Positions 31,977-41,577 of a stretch of DNA of 64,000 nucleotides are shown in pieces. This DNA comes from Prochlorococcus sp. AG-424-E18 (lineage in GTDB: Bacteria > Cyanobacteriota > Cyanobacteriia > PCC-6307 > Cyanobiaceae). The notes beneath the pieces were generated by a model, which worked only from the letters and a program-made list of their open reading frames with translations, did no database searches and was not told the DNA's origin. A program made the translations under genes and the position numbers. Position 1 is the first letter of the stretch; each line of letters starts with the position of its first letter. The DNA lies in NCBI GenBank assembly GCA_003210155.1, contig QCNC01000001.1, forward strand, positions 124,001 to 188,000, written 5' to 3'.

Positions 31977-33734
31977 ATGCCAAATATACATAAGCCTTTT
32001 CATCAAAAATATAGACCAAACAACTTAGACGAACTGGTTGGACAAAAATTTATATCCATTACACTCAAACAAGCACTTTTAACAAAAAAAATTGCTCCTG
32101 CATATCTTTTTAATGGTCCAAGAGGGACTGGAAAAACATCAAGTGCAAGAATATTTGCAAAATCTCTTAATTGCCAGGCATTCGACCACCCAACGATAAC
32201 TCCTTGTTGTAAATGTGACTTATGTAAACAAATTACAGATGGGGGCGCTTTAGATATTATCGAGATTGATGCAGCTTCAAATACAGGAGTAGAAAATATA
32301 AGAGAAATTATAGAAAGAGCGAGATTTGCACCTACTCAAGCGAGATGGAAAGTATATGTTATTGATGAATGTCATATGCTTTCAACGGCAGCTTCAAATG
32401 CTTTACTAAAAACTATTGAAGAACCGCCCTCAAGAGTTGTATTTATACTTGCGACGACAAATCCTGAGAGAGTATTAAATACAATAAAAAGTAGATGCCA
32501 AAAGTTTGATTTTAGAAGAATAAGCCCTGGTGATATTTTTCAACATTTATCAGAAATCGCCGAAAAAGAATCCATTAAGTACGAAGTTCAGGCGTTAAAA
32601 ATGATTGCAAAAAGGTCTAATGGAGGTATGAGAGATGCACAAAGCTTACTTGAACAATTGAATCTTTTACCAGACGGTATAACAATTAATAATATCCAAA
32701 ACCTCCTAGGAGAAGTATCAGAAAGTGAATTAACAAATCTGATTAAATCATTGGTTGAGAATAATCCAGAGTCATTAATTAACACCTGCAACAAATTATA
32801 TGATGCCGGAAACGAACCTCTTCAAATAATTATCGGATTATTGAATATAACGAGAGATCTACTATTACACACTACTGATAATAAATATTCAGATCTTTAT
32901 TATACATCTGATGAATTTCGAGATGAGTTAGATAAAATCTCAAAAACAATAAATAAATCAACAATAATTAATTGGCATAATAATCTGAGAAATATTGAAT
33001 ATCAAATCAAATCAAGTGATAATCCAAGGCTTTGGTTTGAAATACATTTAACTGGTCTTCTGGATAGTCAAGAGATAAATAGTTTTGAAAATAAACAAGA
33101 AAGTAAAAATAATACGACTGAGGAGAAGCATAAAAGTAGACAAAACATTCCAATTAATAAAGAAAATATTTCAGATGAGATTCCAAAACCAAGTATCCAA
33201 GAAAATATAACTCACAAAGAATTGACCGAAAAAAAAGACGAAAAATTAGAAAAATTTGAAGTTCTTGAAAAAGAAAGTATTGAAAATATTTCTGAATATA
33301 ACCAAAATAATCCTGGATCAAATTTAAAAGATAAATGGGAATTAATTCTTTCTAAAGTAGAGTTACCATCAACAAGAATGTTACTTTCACAACAAGCCGA
33401 AATTGAAAGTTTTGATTCGGAGAAAATCACAATTGCGTTATCTCCAAACTGGGAAAGTATGATAAAAAGCAGAAAAGTTATAATTGAAAACACTGTAAAA
33501 AAGATATTTGGAGATGGAATAATACTTAATTTTTCAACCAAACAATTAAATAAAAGTAACCCAACAAAAACTCCAGAAATAACCCAAAATGAAGTAAATA
33601 ATTTCCGACCAATAAAAAAAATAGAACCAAAAACTAATTCGTCAAAAAAAGTATCTAAAGAGGAAACTTATGATGATAGTTCAAAAAACTTAGCAAATTT
33701 TTTTAATGGAGAAATTATAGACCTCGATGAATAG
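31977..33734 (+). CDS. dnaX: DNA polymerase III subunit gamma/tau
   Basis: AAA+ clamp-loader ATPase, 585 residues. Walker A is GPRGTGKTSSARIFA. The zinc module has CCKCDLC preceded by an N-terminal Cys (SLNC). Walker B is VYVIDECHMLS, and the sensor-1 region ATTNPERV follows. Domain III ends near residue 365, then comes a charged Lys/Glu/Asn linker (about 370-455) and a tau-type C-terminal domain. An A8 run lies in the linker at codons 418-420. It offers an A-AAA-AAA slip site that would end a shorter product at about 428 residues. It meets the GT2 gene tail to tail with 1 nt between them. Confidence 0.95.
   Translation: MPNIHKPFHQKYRPNNLDELVGQKFISITLKQALLTKKIAPAYLFNGPRGTGKTSSARIFAKSLNCQAFDHPTITPCCKCDLCKQITDGGALDIIEIDAASNTGVENIREIIERARFAPTQARWKVYVIDECHMLSTAASNALLKTIEEPPSRVVFILATTNPERVLNTIKSRCQKFDFRRISPGDIFQHLSEIAEKESIKYEVQALKMIAKRSNGGMRDAQSLLEQLNLLPDGITINNIQNLLGEVSESELTNLIKSLVENNPESLINTCNKLYDAGNEPLQIIIGLLNITRDLLLHTTDNKYSDLYYTSDEFRDELDKISKTINKSTIINWHNNLRNIEYQIKSSDNPRLWFEIHLTGLLDSQEINSFENKQESKNNTTEEKHKSRQNIPINKENISDEIPKPSIQENITHKELTEKKDEKLEKFEVLEKESIENISEYNQNNPGSNLKDKWELILSKVELPSTRMLLSQQAEIESFDSEKITIALSPNWESMIKSRKVIIENTVKKIFGDGIILNFSTKQLNKSNPTKTPEITQNEVNNFRPIKKIEPKTNSSKKVSKEETYDDSSKNLANFFNGEIIDLDE
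33229..33259 (+). other. Possible -1 slip site in dnaX (gamma production)
   Basis: GAA-AAA-AAA-GAC at codons 418-421 contains A-AAA-AAA in the correct register for -1 slippage. The -1 frame then reads seven or eight codons to a TGA at 33257-33259. The product would be about 428 residues. E. coli gamma, made by frameshifting in dnaX, is of nearly the same length (431). No strong downstream stem-loop is evident. Confidence 0.3.
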
Positions 33735-33735
33735 A

Positions 33736-35037
33736 TTAAACTCCAGTATGAAGAGTCTTTCGCCAGAGTATCTTTTTGGGAAAAATAGACATCTTTATAG
33801 TTACCCAAGGGATTACTAAAAACCAATGGGTTAAATAAAAAACCGATACAAATACCATCAAAAAATTGCTTTTTTGCAATACTGGTACTTCACTTTTACA
33901 AGAAGAACCGTACCAAAAAGCAATTCCAGATAACATAAAAGCTGTAAATGAAATAGGCCAGTAAATTGGTGAATCTAAAAAAGCAATACTGAAAACTAAA
34001 TCAAAAATAGAAATGATTGGTAATGCATATTGCAATATGAAAAAGTAAGTTAAATCAAATTTCTGCAAATAATCAATTTTATTCGTAAATAATTGATCTC
34101 CATAATCGAAGAATCTTTGCAACCCCCCCTCTGCCCATCTTTGCCTTTGCGCTAATAAAGCATTTAAATTCTCAACTGCCTCCTCCATGACTGGAGGATC
34201 CCATAAGATTCCAATTCTAGATTTTGATAATAATAATCGTAAACTCAAATCAAGATCATCTGTAACTGTATCTTCATTAAAAGAACCACAGGCTAATAAT
34301 GTTTCTTTCTTAATTAATTGACCATTTCCCCTTAATTCGGAAACTCCAGCAACTGATAATCTTCCATATTGAAAGATTGCATCCATAGCCATCTCCATTG
34401 ACTGGCAGGAAGTTAAAAAATTCTTACTTACATTTGTTACTGATTTTCTTAGTTGAACTGCAGACCAATCACCCTCTTCTACAAAACTAAATAACCTTAT
34501 CAAAGAATCTTTTTTTAATTCAGCATCAGCATCCAAAACTAATAACCATTCACCATGGGTAAATTTCAAGGCATAATTCAAAGCTCCTGACTTTCCTCCT
34601 CCTGCATTTGGAGAACGACTTATGACTTTTAGCTTGTCATATTGTCTAGATAATCGATCTAAAATTAAAGGCGTCTTATCAGAACTACCATCATCGATTA
34701 TGTAAATATTTAATTTATTTGTTGGATAATCTAAACTAAATAATCTTTCAACTAATCTTGATATGACATTCTCTTCATCTCTAGCTGCGACTAAAATATC
34801 AAGCACAGGTAACTCTTTATTGCTAATTCTTCTGCTTACAGTATTTAAAACTTTGTTCCTTTTGAAATTTCTAGAAATAACTATTAAACCGTAAAAAACA
34901 ATCACAAAAACAAGGGTCAATATTATATAGAAGAAATTTTCAATATTGTTAGCATGAGGAATAAAAGCTACTAAAAAACAAGCACTTAGAAATATAAACG
35001 ACTTCAATCTTCGATTTTTATAAAAACCATTACTCAT
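33736..35037 (-). CDS. Membrane glycosyltransferase, family 2
   Basis: Processive-type GT2 enzyme of 433 residues. Two hydrophobic segments at about 10-55 are followed by a cytoplasmic catalytic domain. Motifs: VAARDEENVI, IIDDGSSD, LVLDADAE (D-x-D), TDDLDLSLRL and QRQRWAEGG (Q-x-x-R-W). The C-terminus carries about four membrane helices. This layout resembles cellulose/hyaluronan-synthase-like and diglucosyl-diacylglycerol-synthase-like enzymes. The sugar and acceptor cannot be told from sequence. It lies 12 nt after the SpoIID-like gene, so an envelope function is plausible. Confidence 0.88.
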   Translation of the reverse strand: MSNGFYKNRRLKSFIFLSACFLVAFIPHANNIENFFYIILTLVFVIVFYGLIVISRNFKRNKVLNTVSRRISNKELPVLDILVAARDEENVISRLVERLFSLDYPTNKLNIYIIDDGSSDKTPLILDRLSRQYDKLKVISRSPNAGGGKSGALNYALKFTHGEWLLVLDADAELKKDSLIRLFSFVEEGDWSAVQLRKSVTNVSKNFLTSCQSMEMAMDAIFQYGRLSVAGVSELRGNGQLIKKETLLACGSFNEDTVTDDLDLSLRLLLSKSRIGILWDPPVMEEAVENLNALLAQRQRWAEGGLQRFFDYGDQLFTNKIDYLQKFDLTYFFILQYALPIISIFDLVFSIAFLDSPIYWPISFTAFMLSGIAFWYGSSCKSEVPVLQKSNFLMVFVSVFYLTHWFLVIPWVTIKMSIFPKKILWRKTLHTGV

Positions 35038-35049
35038 AAAAGTAAATTT

Positions 35050-36603
35050 TTAATTACTTAACTTCCATTGAGACAATATCTCAAATTTTTTTAGTTTTGC
35101 ATTTTGATAGTAATGATTCAATATTTGTTCATAAGAGAATCCTAATTTAGCCATTTCAATTGCTCCTGACTGAGATAAACCTACACCATGACCGAAGCCT
35201 CCTCCTCTCAAAAGCCATAAATCATCATTTAATTTATTAATAGTAAACAAATTACTAGGTATAAAATTTAATACCCGTCGAATATCATCTTTAACGAGAA
35301 CAATAGATTTATTACCCTTGTCAGTATGTATTTCCAATTTTGTCACTCTGCCACTAGACCCACGTTCAATAGAATTTAAATCCAAAACATCTTCATTAAT
35401 ATTTATAAGTTTGTTTTTAATTAACTTTTCTTTAATTTCATGATTAGAAATTTTCTTATTCCATCGAAAAAGAGAATGATTACTCCCATAAAACTGTTCT
35501 TTATCAAAATCTAAAAAATTATTTAAATAAGATTCATTTGTAATTGGAAGTTTAAAAATTTTATTTAATGATTTAGAACCATCAATGATTGAATTGAAAT
35601 AAGAAAAATCTTGAATTTGCCAAGACTCGCCAGCAGTAGCAGATACTCCACCATTAGAACCATGGTAAAAAGCATTTATTGGTTGATTTTCATGAGTGAG
35701 AATTAAATTTGAAGTTTCGTCTATGGCTTTTTGTACGTTTTTATATGAAATTTCAGAAGGCTTATAAACTTGGCATTGAGTGCTTATACATAAATGATAT
35801 TTATCCATATTAAATCTATCAGAATTATATATGCCCCAAGTTCTTGCAATAACTGCTTGAGCCTTGAGTGCTTCTAAAGGAGAATTCGGTCCAATTTCAT
35901 ATGGCAAAACACCTGCCAAATAGTCATCAAATTCAATTTTTTGAACTAAGGTCCAAGTTCCATATAAATCCTTCATTAAATAAAAATTTTTGCCAAAATT
36001 AACACCATTTATTTTTATTTTCTCTTCAGAATAAATATATATAGGACCTTCAAGTTTCATACCACTGTAGTCATTTCTAAGAACAGGAGTAATTTGAAAA
36101 TTTTTTATTTTTCTGAAAATCTTATTTTTTAATTCAAACTCTGGCAGATCATCTTGAAATGGAATCCATACTTCCCAATTTTTAGGGTTGGCAACAGTCG
36201 TCTCAAATCCTTTATCTCTTAGTTTCTCTGATTGTTTTTTTGCCGATTCATAGCTAGCAAAAGGACCAAAAATAATTCTTTCAATTGTTTTTGGATTTTT
36301 GACGGGAATATCCGCCCAGGTAATATTTATCTGTTTTGATTTATGTTTAATACCGTTGGAAGATATCAAATATAAAAAACCTTTATTAGTTGAAAAGTTT
36401 ATATTCTTTTTCTCCGAAAAAATATCATTCTCCCCGCCTAAATATTGCTTTAACCCAATTAAAAATTTTCCTTTTTTAATTTCATTATGGAGTTCAACCT
36501 TTAGCAATTCTTCTCCTTTTGCATTTGAAATAAATTTAGTGTTTATGATTAAAAGAGAAATACAGCCTAAAAATAAGTTTAAAAAGGCAAATTTAAGTTT
36601 CAT
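35050..36603 (-). CDS. SPOR and SpoIID/LytB domain exported protein
   Basis: Exported protein of 517 residues, with a signal peptide at 1-28. A SPOR-like segment lies near 105-150 (FGPFASYESAKKQSEKLRDKG). SPOR domains bind glycan strands stripped of stem peptides. A SpoIID domain follows at about 210-360 with EFDDYLAGVLPYEI, ALKAQAVIARTWGI and NAFYHGSNGGVSATAGESW. The late GGGFGHGVGLSQSGA motif is the family hallmark. SpoIID homologues are lytic transglycosylases acting on such denuded strands, so the domain pairing makes biochemical sense. It is divergent from rpmI and followed by a glycosyltransferase. Confidence 0.88.
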   Translation of the reverse strand: MKLKFAFLNLFLGCISLLIINTKFISNAKGEELLKVELHNEIKKGKFLIGLKQYLGGENDIFSEKKNINFSTNKGFLYLISSNGIKHKSKQINITWADIPVKNPKTIERIIFGPFASYESAKKQSEKLRDKGFETTVANPKNWEVWIPFQDDLPEFELKNKIFRKIKNFQITPVLRNDYSGMKLEGPIYIYSEEKIKINGVNFGKNFYLMKDLYGTWTLVQKIEFDDYLAGVLPYEIGPNSPLEALKAQAVIARTWGIYNSDRFNMDKYHLCISTQCQVYKPSEISYKNVQKAIDETSNLILTHENQPINAFYHGSNGGVSATAGESWQIQDFSYFNSIIDGSKSLNKIFKLPITNESYLNNFLDFDKEQFYGSNHSLFRWNKKISNHEIKEKLIKNKLININEDVLDLNSIERGSSGRVTKLEIHTDKGNKSIVLVKDDIRRVLNFIPSNLFTINKLNDDLWLLRGGGFGHGVGLSQSGAIEMAKLGFSYEQILNHYYQNAKLKKFEILSQWKLSN

Positions 36604-36639
36604 AAATTAGAACTTTCCTTATCAATTAAAAACTTTAAT

Positions 36640-36668
36640 TTGCACCAATGCGTATAAAGGTTTAGATT
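36640..36668 (+). promoter_or_regulatory. Candidate rpmI-rplT promoter
   Basis: TTGCAC (36640-36645) and TAGATT (36663-36668) are separated by 17 nt, matching sigma-70 geometry. The -10 ends 26 nt before the rpmI ATG, leaving a leader of about 20 nt. That is too short for an L20-binding leader of the kind known in Bacillus. Motif inferred by eye. Confidence 0.45.
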
Positions 36669-36694
36669 ATCCTAATTAAACACATTTGACGTAA

Positions 36695-36892
36695 ATGTCT
36701 AAACTAAAAACTCGTAAATCAGCTGCCAAAAGATTTAAAGCTACTGCGACGGGTAAATTCATGAGAAGAAGAGCTTTCCATAATCATTTACTGGATCATA
36801 AAAGCTCAAAATTAAAAAGACATCTATCAACAAAAGCCGTAGTTGATGAAAGAGATGCTGATAATGTAAGATTAATGATTCCATACGCATAA
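36695..36892 (+). CDS. rpmI: 50S ribosomal protein L35
   Basis: Small basic large-subunit protein of 65 residues. The family pattern is clear: [20 protein letters not shown], then [16 protein letters not shown]. It precedes rplT by 28 nt and is surely co-transcribed with it. Usual partner infC is not here but 30 kb upstream. Confidence 0.97.
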
Positions 36893-36920
36893 ATCTTTAA
36901 CCAATTTTTATTAGATATTC

Positions 36921-37268
36921 ATGGCACGGGTAAAAAGAGGCAACATAGCCAGAAAAAGAAGAAACAAAATCTTAAATCTTGCAAAAGGTTTTAGAGGCGG
37001 TAACAAAAATCTTTTCAGAACCGCAAACCAAAGAGTGATGAAAGCTCTTTGTAATGCTTATAGGGATAGAAGAAGAAGAAAAAGAGATTTTAGAAGACTT
37101 TGGATCTCTAGAATTAACGCATCTGCGAGGATAAATGGAACAAACTATAGCAAGTTAATAAATGGGATGAAAAATGCAGAAATTATCATCAACAGAAAAA
37201 TGCTTGCTCAATTAGCCTTAAACGATCCAAAGTGTTTTGAAAAAATTGTTTCTTCCGTTAGTAAGTAG
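36921..37268 (+). CDS. rplT: 50S ribosomal protein L20
   Basis: Early-assembly large-subunit protein, 115 residues. It has the long basic N-terminal extension ([20 protein letters not shown]) and globular signature [15 protein letters not shown]. In other bacteria L20 represses its own operon by binding the leader or the rpmI region; nothing in this short leader shows that here. A TPR protein gene follows after 36 nt. Confidence 0.97.
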   Translation: MARVKRGNIARKRRNKILNLAKGFRGGNKNLFRTANQRVMKALCNAYRDRRRRKRDFRRLWISRINASARINGTNYSKLINGMKNAEIIINRKMLAQLALNDPKCFEKIVSSVSK

Positions 37269-37304
37269 AAAAAAGAATATAATCTAGAAAAGTAATTATA
37301 AATA

Positions 37305-37862
37305 ATGGAAATATCTTCCTTTCAATCTTATTTAATAATACTTTTTGTTGTATTAATAATAATTTCTATTTTTGTATTCAGACAATTTCTAAAAACAAGA
37401 AGTGAAGAATTAAATTTAGTAAAATTCGAGCAGAAAGGTTTAGATTCTCTCACTCAAGCTACAGAATTATATGAATTTGGGTCAATTCAGATAAAAAAAA
37501 GATTATATTCTGAAGCTACTAAAACTTTTTTAAAAGCAATTGAAAATTATGAAAATGAACCTGATGAAGCCAAAGCGATAATAAATAATGCTTTAGGATT
37601 TTCTTATGCTGCTCAAAATGAATTTAAGAAAGCAATTAAACACTATAAATCTGCAATAAAATCACTTCCAGAATATCCTATAGCCCTAAATAACCTCGCA
37701 TCAGCACAACAACGTTTACTTGAGTACGACTTGGCATATGAAACTTATCAAAAGGTTTTGGTGATAGATCCAAAAAACAAAACAGCAATTAAAAAAAGTA
37801 AGGAATTAGAAAAAAGAAACAATTATGAACCTTATAAAGGTATTAAAGATAAGGGATTCTAA
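37305..37862 (+). CDS. Membrane-anchored TPR protein
   Basis: Protein of 185 residues. An N-terminal membrane helix at about 8-26 ([15 protein letters not shown]) leads into a cytoplasmic or lumenal helical domain. At least three TPR-like repeats are visible: [39 protein letters not shown] and [23 protein letters not shown] proteins scaffold complexes, and anchored forms in cyanobacteria include photosystem assembly factors. That role is only a suggestion. It ends 2 nt before thiG and follows the ribosomal genes. Confidence 0.85.
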   Translation: MEISSFQSYLIILFVVLIIISIFVFRQFLKTRSEELNLVKFEQKGLDSLTQATELYEFGSIQIKKRLYSEATKTFLKAIENYENEPDEAKAIINNALGFSYAAQNEFKKAIKHYKSAIKSLPEYPIALNNLASAQQRLLEYDLAYETYQKVLVIDPKNKTAIKKSKELEKRNNYEPYKGIKDKGF

Positions 37863-37864
37863 AT

Positions 37865-38659
37865 ATGGAAAATTATTCTTCTTTACTAATTGGTGGAAAA
37901 CAATTTTCCAGTAGATTAATGGTTGGTACTGGCAAATACAAATCTACTCAAGATATGGTGGAAAGTTTGTCAAATTCTGAGACGGAAATTATAACCGTCG
38001 CTGTTAGAAGAATTAAAAATGATCAGACCGGAGAAAATTTACTCGAAAAGATCAACTGGGAAAAATACTGGATGCTTCCTAATACAGCTGGTTGTGCTAA
38101 TTCCGATGAGGCAGTAAGAATAGCAATTTTAGGAAGAGAACTTGCAAAATTATCTGGTCAAGAAGAAAATAATTTTGTGAAGTTAGAAGTTATTCCTGAC
38201 AAAAAGTATTTGCTACCAGATCCAATAGAAACTCTTAAAGCAGCCGAAATTTTAATAAAAAAGGGTTTCGCTGTACTACCTTATATCAATGCAGATCCTA
38301 TTCTTGCAAAAAGACTAGAAGAAATAGGTTGTGTAACTGTAATGCCATTGGGATCTCCCATCGGCTCCGGGCAAGGTTTGTTAAATTTATCAAATATAAG
38401 GATTATTATTGAGAATGCAAAAGTGCCAGTAATAATTGACGCAGGAATTGGTGTGCCTAGTGAAGCTTCTCAAGCTATGGAAATTGGAGCTGATGGTGTC
38501 TTAATCAATAGTGCAATAGCACAAGCTGCAAATCCTCCTCTAATGGCTCAAGCGATAAATTATAGTGTAAAAGCTGGCAGACAAGCTTTTCTGGCAGGAA
38601 GAATTAAAAAACAAGACTTTGCGGTAGCAAGTTCGCCGGAAAAAAATATATCTATCTAA
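37865..38659 (+). CDS. thiG: Thiazole synthase
   Basis: Builds the thiazole phosphate of thiamine from deoxyxylulose phosphate, dehydroglycine and ThiS-thiocarboxylate. It has 264 residues. The TIM barrel has [11 protein letters not shown], the Schiff-base lysine in VKLEVIPD, then [32 protein letters not shown] and [14 protein letters not shown]. It starts 2 nt after the TPR gene. A weak 5-bp hairpin (TTCTC/GAGAA) follows the stop. The 170-bp gap to sqdB otherwise shows no gene. Confidence 0.97.
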   Translation: MENYSSLLIGGKQFSSRLMVGTGKYKSTQDMVESLSNSETEIITVAVRRIKNDQTGENLLEKINWEKYWMLPNTAGCANSDEAVRIAILGRELAKLSGQEENNFVKLEVIPDKKYLLPDPIETLKAAEILIKKGFAVLPYINADPILAKRLEEIGCVTVMPLGSPIGSGQGLLNLSNIRIIIENAKVPVIIDAGIGVPSEASQAMEIGADGVLINSAIAQAANPPLMAQAINYSVKAGRQAFLAGRIKKQDFAVASSPEKNISI

Positions 38660-38829
38660 TTCTCTAAATTGAGAAAAGTTTAAAAAGAAAGTAAAAATTT
38701 ATTATTTGCTTTTATTTATCGTATTAAGAAAGAAGATTTGAAACTATTTACAATGTTTTTGCGCAAAGTGGAAGCACGCTGTAGTAATTTAATAAATATA
38801 TTATGAATCTTTTAATTCTGGAGTTTTGA

Positions 38830-40023
38830 GTGAAAGTTATTGTTCTAGGTGGAGATGGTTTTTGCGGTTGGCCTTGTGCGGTGAATTTAGCAGAGCAAAA
38901 TCATGATGTAATTATTGTCGACAATTTAAGTCGTAGAAAAATTGATATTGATCTAGAGGTAGAATCTTTAACTCCAATTTCTTCTATAACAGAACGACTT
39001 TCTGCATGGGAAGAGACTGGAGGCAAGCCTATGAGATTTATTAACATGGATATCTCTAAGCAATATCAAAAATTACTCAATTTGCTCATTGATGAAAAAC
39101 CAGATTCCGTGATCCATTTTGCAGAACAAAGAGCAGCACCATACTCAATGAAATCTAGTTTTACCAAAAGATATACAGTAGATAATAATGTTAATGGCAC
39201 CCACAACCTACTTGCTGCGATAGTAGAGAGTAATTTAGATATTCATGTTGTTCATTTAGGAACAATGGGAGTCTACGGATATGGATCACATAGAGGTGCA
39301 ACAATTCCAGAAGGTTATCTAAAAGTTGAAGTTCCACAACCTGATGGAAGCCGCTTTGAAGAAGAAATATTACACCCTGCAAGCCCAGGTAGTGTCTACC
39401 ATATGACTAAAACTTTAGATCAATTATTATTTCTTTACTACAACAAAAATGATCTTGTAAGGATCACTGATCTACATCAAGGCATTGTTTGGGGGACAAA
39501 TACAGATGCAACTTTAAAAGATCCTAGATTGACAAACCGATTTGACTATGATGGAGATTATGGAACTGTTTTAAACAGATTTCTAATGCAAGCTGCAATT
39601 GGATATCCATTAAGTGTTCATGGGACCGGAGGGCAAACAAGAGCATTTATACATATAAAAGACTCTGTAAAATGCGTACAACTTGCTCTTGAAAATCCTC
39701 CAAAATCTGGAGAAAGAGTCAAAATCTTTAATCAAATGACTGAGAGTCATCAAGTTGGAGAACTAGCTAAAAAAGTTGCTTCTCTAACTGGAGCTGATAT
39801 CAATTATTTACCAAATCCAAGGAATGAAGCAGTAGAAAATGATCTAATTGTTGATAATAAATGCTTTATAGAATTAGGTTTAAACCCAACTACTCTTGAT
39901 AATGGCTTATTAGAAGAAGTTGTTGAAGTTGCTAAAAAATACTCCAATAGATGTGATCTTAATCGCATACCTTGTGTTTCATCCTGGACAAAAAAACAAG
40001 CTGAGGCTATAAAGACTAATTAA
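38830..40023 (+). CDS. sqdB: UDP-sulfoquinovose synthase
   Basis: Converts UDP-glucose and sulfite to UDP-sulfoquinovose for sulfolipid (SQDG). It has 397 residues, starting at GTG. The extended SDR fold opens with LGGDGFCGWPCAVNLAEQ. The active-site Y-x-x-x-K is in VYHMTKTLDQ. HFAEQRAAPYSMKS and LHQGIVWGTNTDAT are typical of SQD1/SqdB. sqdX follows 27 nt later. SQDG replaces phospholipid in phosphate-poor oceans. I see no clear PHO box in the 170-bp upstream gap. Confidence 0.97.
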   Translation: MKVIVLGGDGFCGWPCAVNLAEQNHDVIIVDNLSRRKIDIDLEVESLTPISSITERLSAWEETGGKPMRFINMDISKQYQKLLNLLIDEKPDSVIHFAEQRAAPYSMKSSFTKRYTVDNNVNGTHNLLAAIVESNLDIHVVHLGTMGVYGYGSHRGATIPEGYLKVEVPQPDGSRFEEEILHPASPGSVYHMTKTLDQLLFLYYNKNDLVRITDLHQGIVWGTNTDATLKDPRLTNRFDYDGDYGTVLNRFLMQAAIGYPLSVHGTGGQTRAFIHIKDSVKCVQLALENPPKSGERVKIFNQMTESHQVGELAKKVASLTGADINYLPNPRNEAVENDLIVDNKCFIELGLNPTTLDNGLLEEVVEVAKKYSNRCDLNRIPCVSSWTKKQAEAIKTN

Positions 40024-40050
40024 AATTTTTGAAATAGTTACCTTAAGAAA

Positions 40051-41184
40051 GTGAAAATTGCATTGTTTACTGAAACTTTTTTACCTAAAGTTGACGGCAT
40101 AGTCACAAGACTGACTAAAACAATTGAATTTTTAATAAAAAATGGTGATGAAGTTATAATTTTTTGTCCAGAGGGGTGTCCAGAATCATATATGGGAGCA
40201 ACTGTAGTGGGAGTTGCTGCAATGCCATTACCCTTATACCCAGAGTTAAAGCTTGGTTTACCAGGTCCTGCAGTCTCAGATAAGTTAGAAAAATTTAATC
40301 CAGATTTGATACATGTTGTTAATCCAGCTGTACTTGGCTTAGGTGGTATATGGTTGGCGAAAACTAATAATATTCCTTTAATTGCAAGCTACCATACTCA
40401 TCTTCCGAAGTATCTGGAACATTACGGTATGGGTATGCTAGAGCCACTTTTGTGGGAATTACTTAAAGCAGCTCATAATCAAGCTTTGTTAAATTTGTGT
40501 ACTTCCACCGCTATGGTCAATGAATTAAAAGATAAAGGTATTCAAAGGACTGCTCTTTGGCAAAGAGGAGTAGATACTTACAGTTTCAGACCAGATTTAA
40601 GAAGTGAGAAAATGAGAGATAAATTATTTGGAAAATATAAAGATGCTAATTATTTATTGATTTATGTAGGAAGATTATCAGCAGAAAAACAAATTGAGAG
40701 AATTAAACCAGTCTTAGAAAGTATCCCTAATGCTTGTCTAGCACTTGTAGGTGACGGACCGTATAGAAACCAGCTTGAAAAAATCTTCGAAAATACCAAG
40801 ACTAATTTCATAGGATATTTATCTGGTGATGAACTTGCTAGCGCCTATGCCTCTGGAGATATATTTTTATTTCCCTCTAGTACAGAAACACTTGGTTTAG
40901 TTTTACTCGAAGCAATGGCCGCAGGATGTCCAGTTATCGGAGCCAACAAGGGGGGGATTCCAGATATAATTAGCGATGGGATTAATGGTTGTTTATATGA
41001 TCCAGATGAAAAAGATAATGGGGTACAAAGTTTGATTGAAGCAACAAAAAAAATTCTAGAGAATGAAGATAAAAGAGAAATTATGAGAAAAGAGGCACGA
41101 AACGAAGCAGAAAAATGGGATTGGAATCAAGCAACGTTACAACTGCAAAATTATTATTCAGATACTCTCAAAGATATAGATTAA
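40051..41184 (+). CDS. sqdX: SQDG synthase (sulfoquinovosyltransferase)
   Basis: GT4-family transferase moving sulfoquinovose from UDP-sulfoquinovose to diacylglycerol, 377 residues, starting at GTG. The N-terminal lobe starts KIALFTETFLPKVDGIVTRL, and the C-terminal lobe has LIYVGRLSAEKQIE and GDGPYRNQLE. The E-x7-E motif is in SSTETLGLVLLEAMAAG. The directly preceding sqdB makes its substrate, which fixes the assignment. A G7 run at 40949-40955 encodes Lys-Gly-Gly. Confidence 0.95.
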   Translation: MKIALFTETFLPKVDGIVTRLTKTIEFLIKNGDEVIIFCPEGCPESYMGATVVGVAAMPLPLYPELKLGLPGPAVSDKLEKFNPDLIHVVNPAVLGLGGIWLAKTNNIPLIASYHTHLPKYLEHYGMGMLEPLLWELLKAAHNQALLNLCTSTAMVNELKDKGIQRTALWQRGVDTYSFRPDLRSEKMRDKLFGKYKDANYLLIYVGRLSAEKQIERIKPVLESIPNACLALVGDGPYRNQLEKIFENTKTNFIGYLSGDELASAYASGDIFLFPSSTETLGLVLLEAMAAGCPVIGANKGGIPDIISDGINGCLYDPDEKDNGVQSLIEATKKILENEDKREIMRKEARNEAEKWDWNQATLQLQNYYSDTLKDID

Positions 41185-41199
41185 AGTTGATCTAAATTA

Positions 41200-41448
41200 T
41201 CATGCTACGTGTGGGGGGGTAGGATTACTATATGAACTTAAAGGAAGTATTAAAGTAGCTATATTTTGATTCTTTTCAGGCCTTTTTTTCTTTGAGAATT
41301 TTTTACCAAAAGGTACTCTTATAACGTTAGTCCCCTCAATGGAACAAATATTTGAGTTATCTCCAGAAAAATTATTTACAAAATTTGGTAAGTTGACGTT
41401 TTTAACTGGCAGTTGCTTAACATTACCAGATTTAAAATCTTTGGTCAT
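41200..41448 (-). CDS. Small protein of unknown function
   Basis: 82 residues, not recognised. The protein is basic in the middle (KKFSKKKRPEKNQ) and asparagine-rich, with a short hydrophobic C-terminal strand (IATLILPLSSY) and no signal peptide. Its frame is open against a convergent sqdX with 15 nt between stops, and 129 nt separate it from gcvP upstream. The codon use looks like that of its neighbours. A C7 run lies within the last codons, so indels there would alter the C-terminus. Probably real, but unproven. Confidence 0.5.
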   Translation of the reverse strand: MTKDFKSGNVKQLPVKNVNLPNFVNNFSGDNSNICSIEGTNVIRVPFGKKFSKKKRPEKNQNIATLILPLSSYSNPTPPHVA

Positions 41449-41577
41449 AGCTTCAAATACCCCAAAAAATTTGATGCTCGAATATTGTAATAAAAAAATT
41501 TAAAAAAATTCTATAAGAAAATATTAAATTTTTATTCACATTGATAATAACTAAGTAAGTACAGGGACGCTAGTCCT

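Noticed and set aside
38766-38790. GGAAGCACGC in the thiG-sqdB gap, reminiscent of the SRP RNA tip
   Set aside because: The surrounding sequence cannot form the SRP helix, and the rest of the conserved loop is missing.
41558-41577. GGGAC-GCTA-GTCCT hairpin at the gcvP stop as a terminator
   Set aside because: Only four or five pairs and no T-tract follow on the minus strand.
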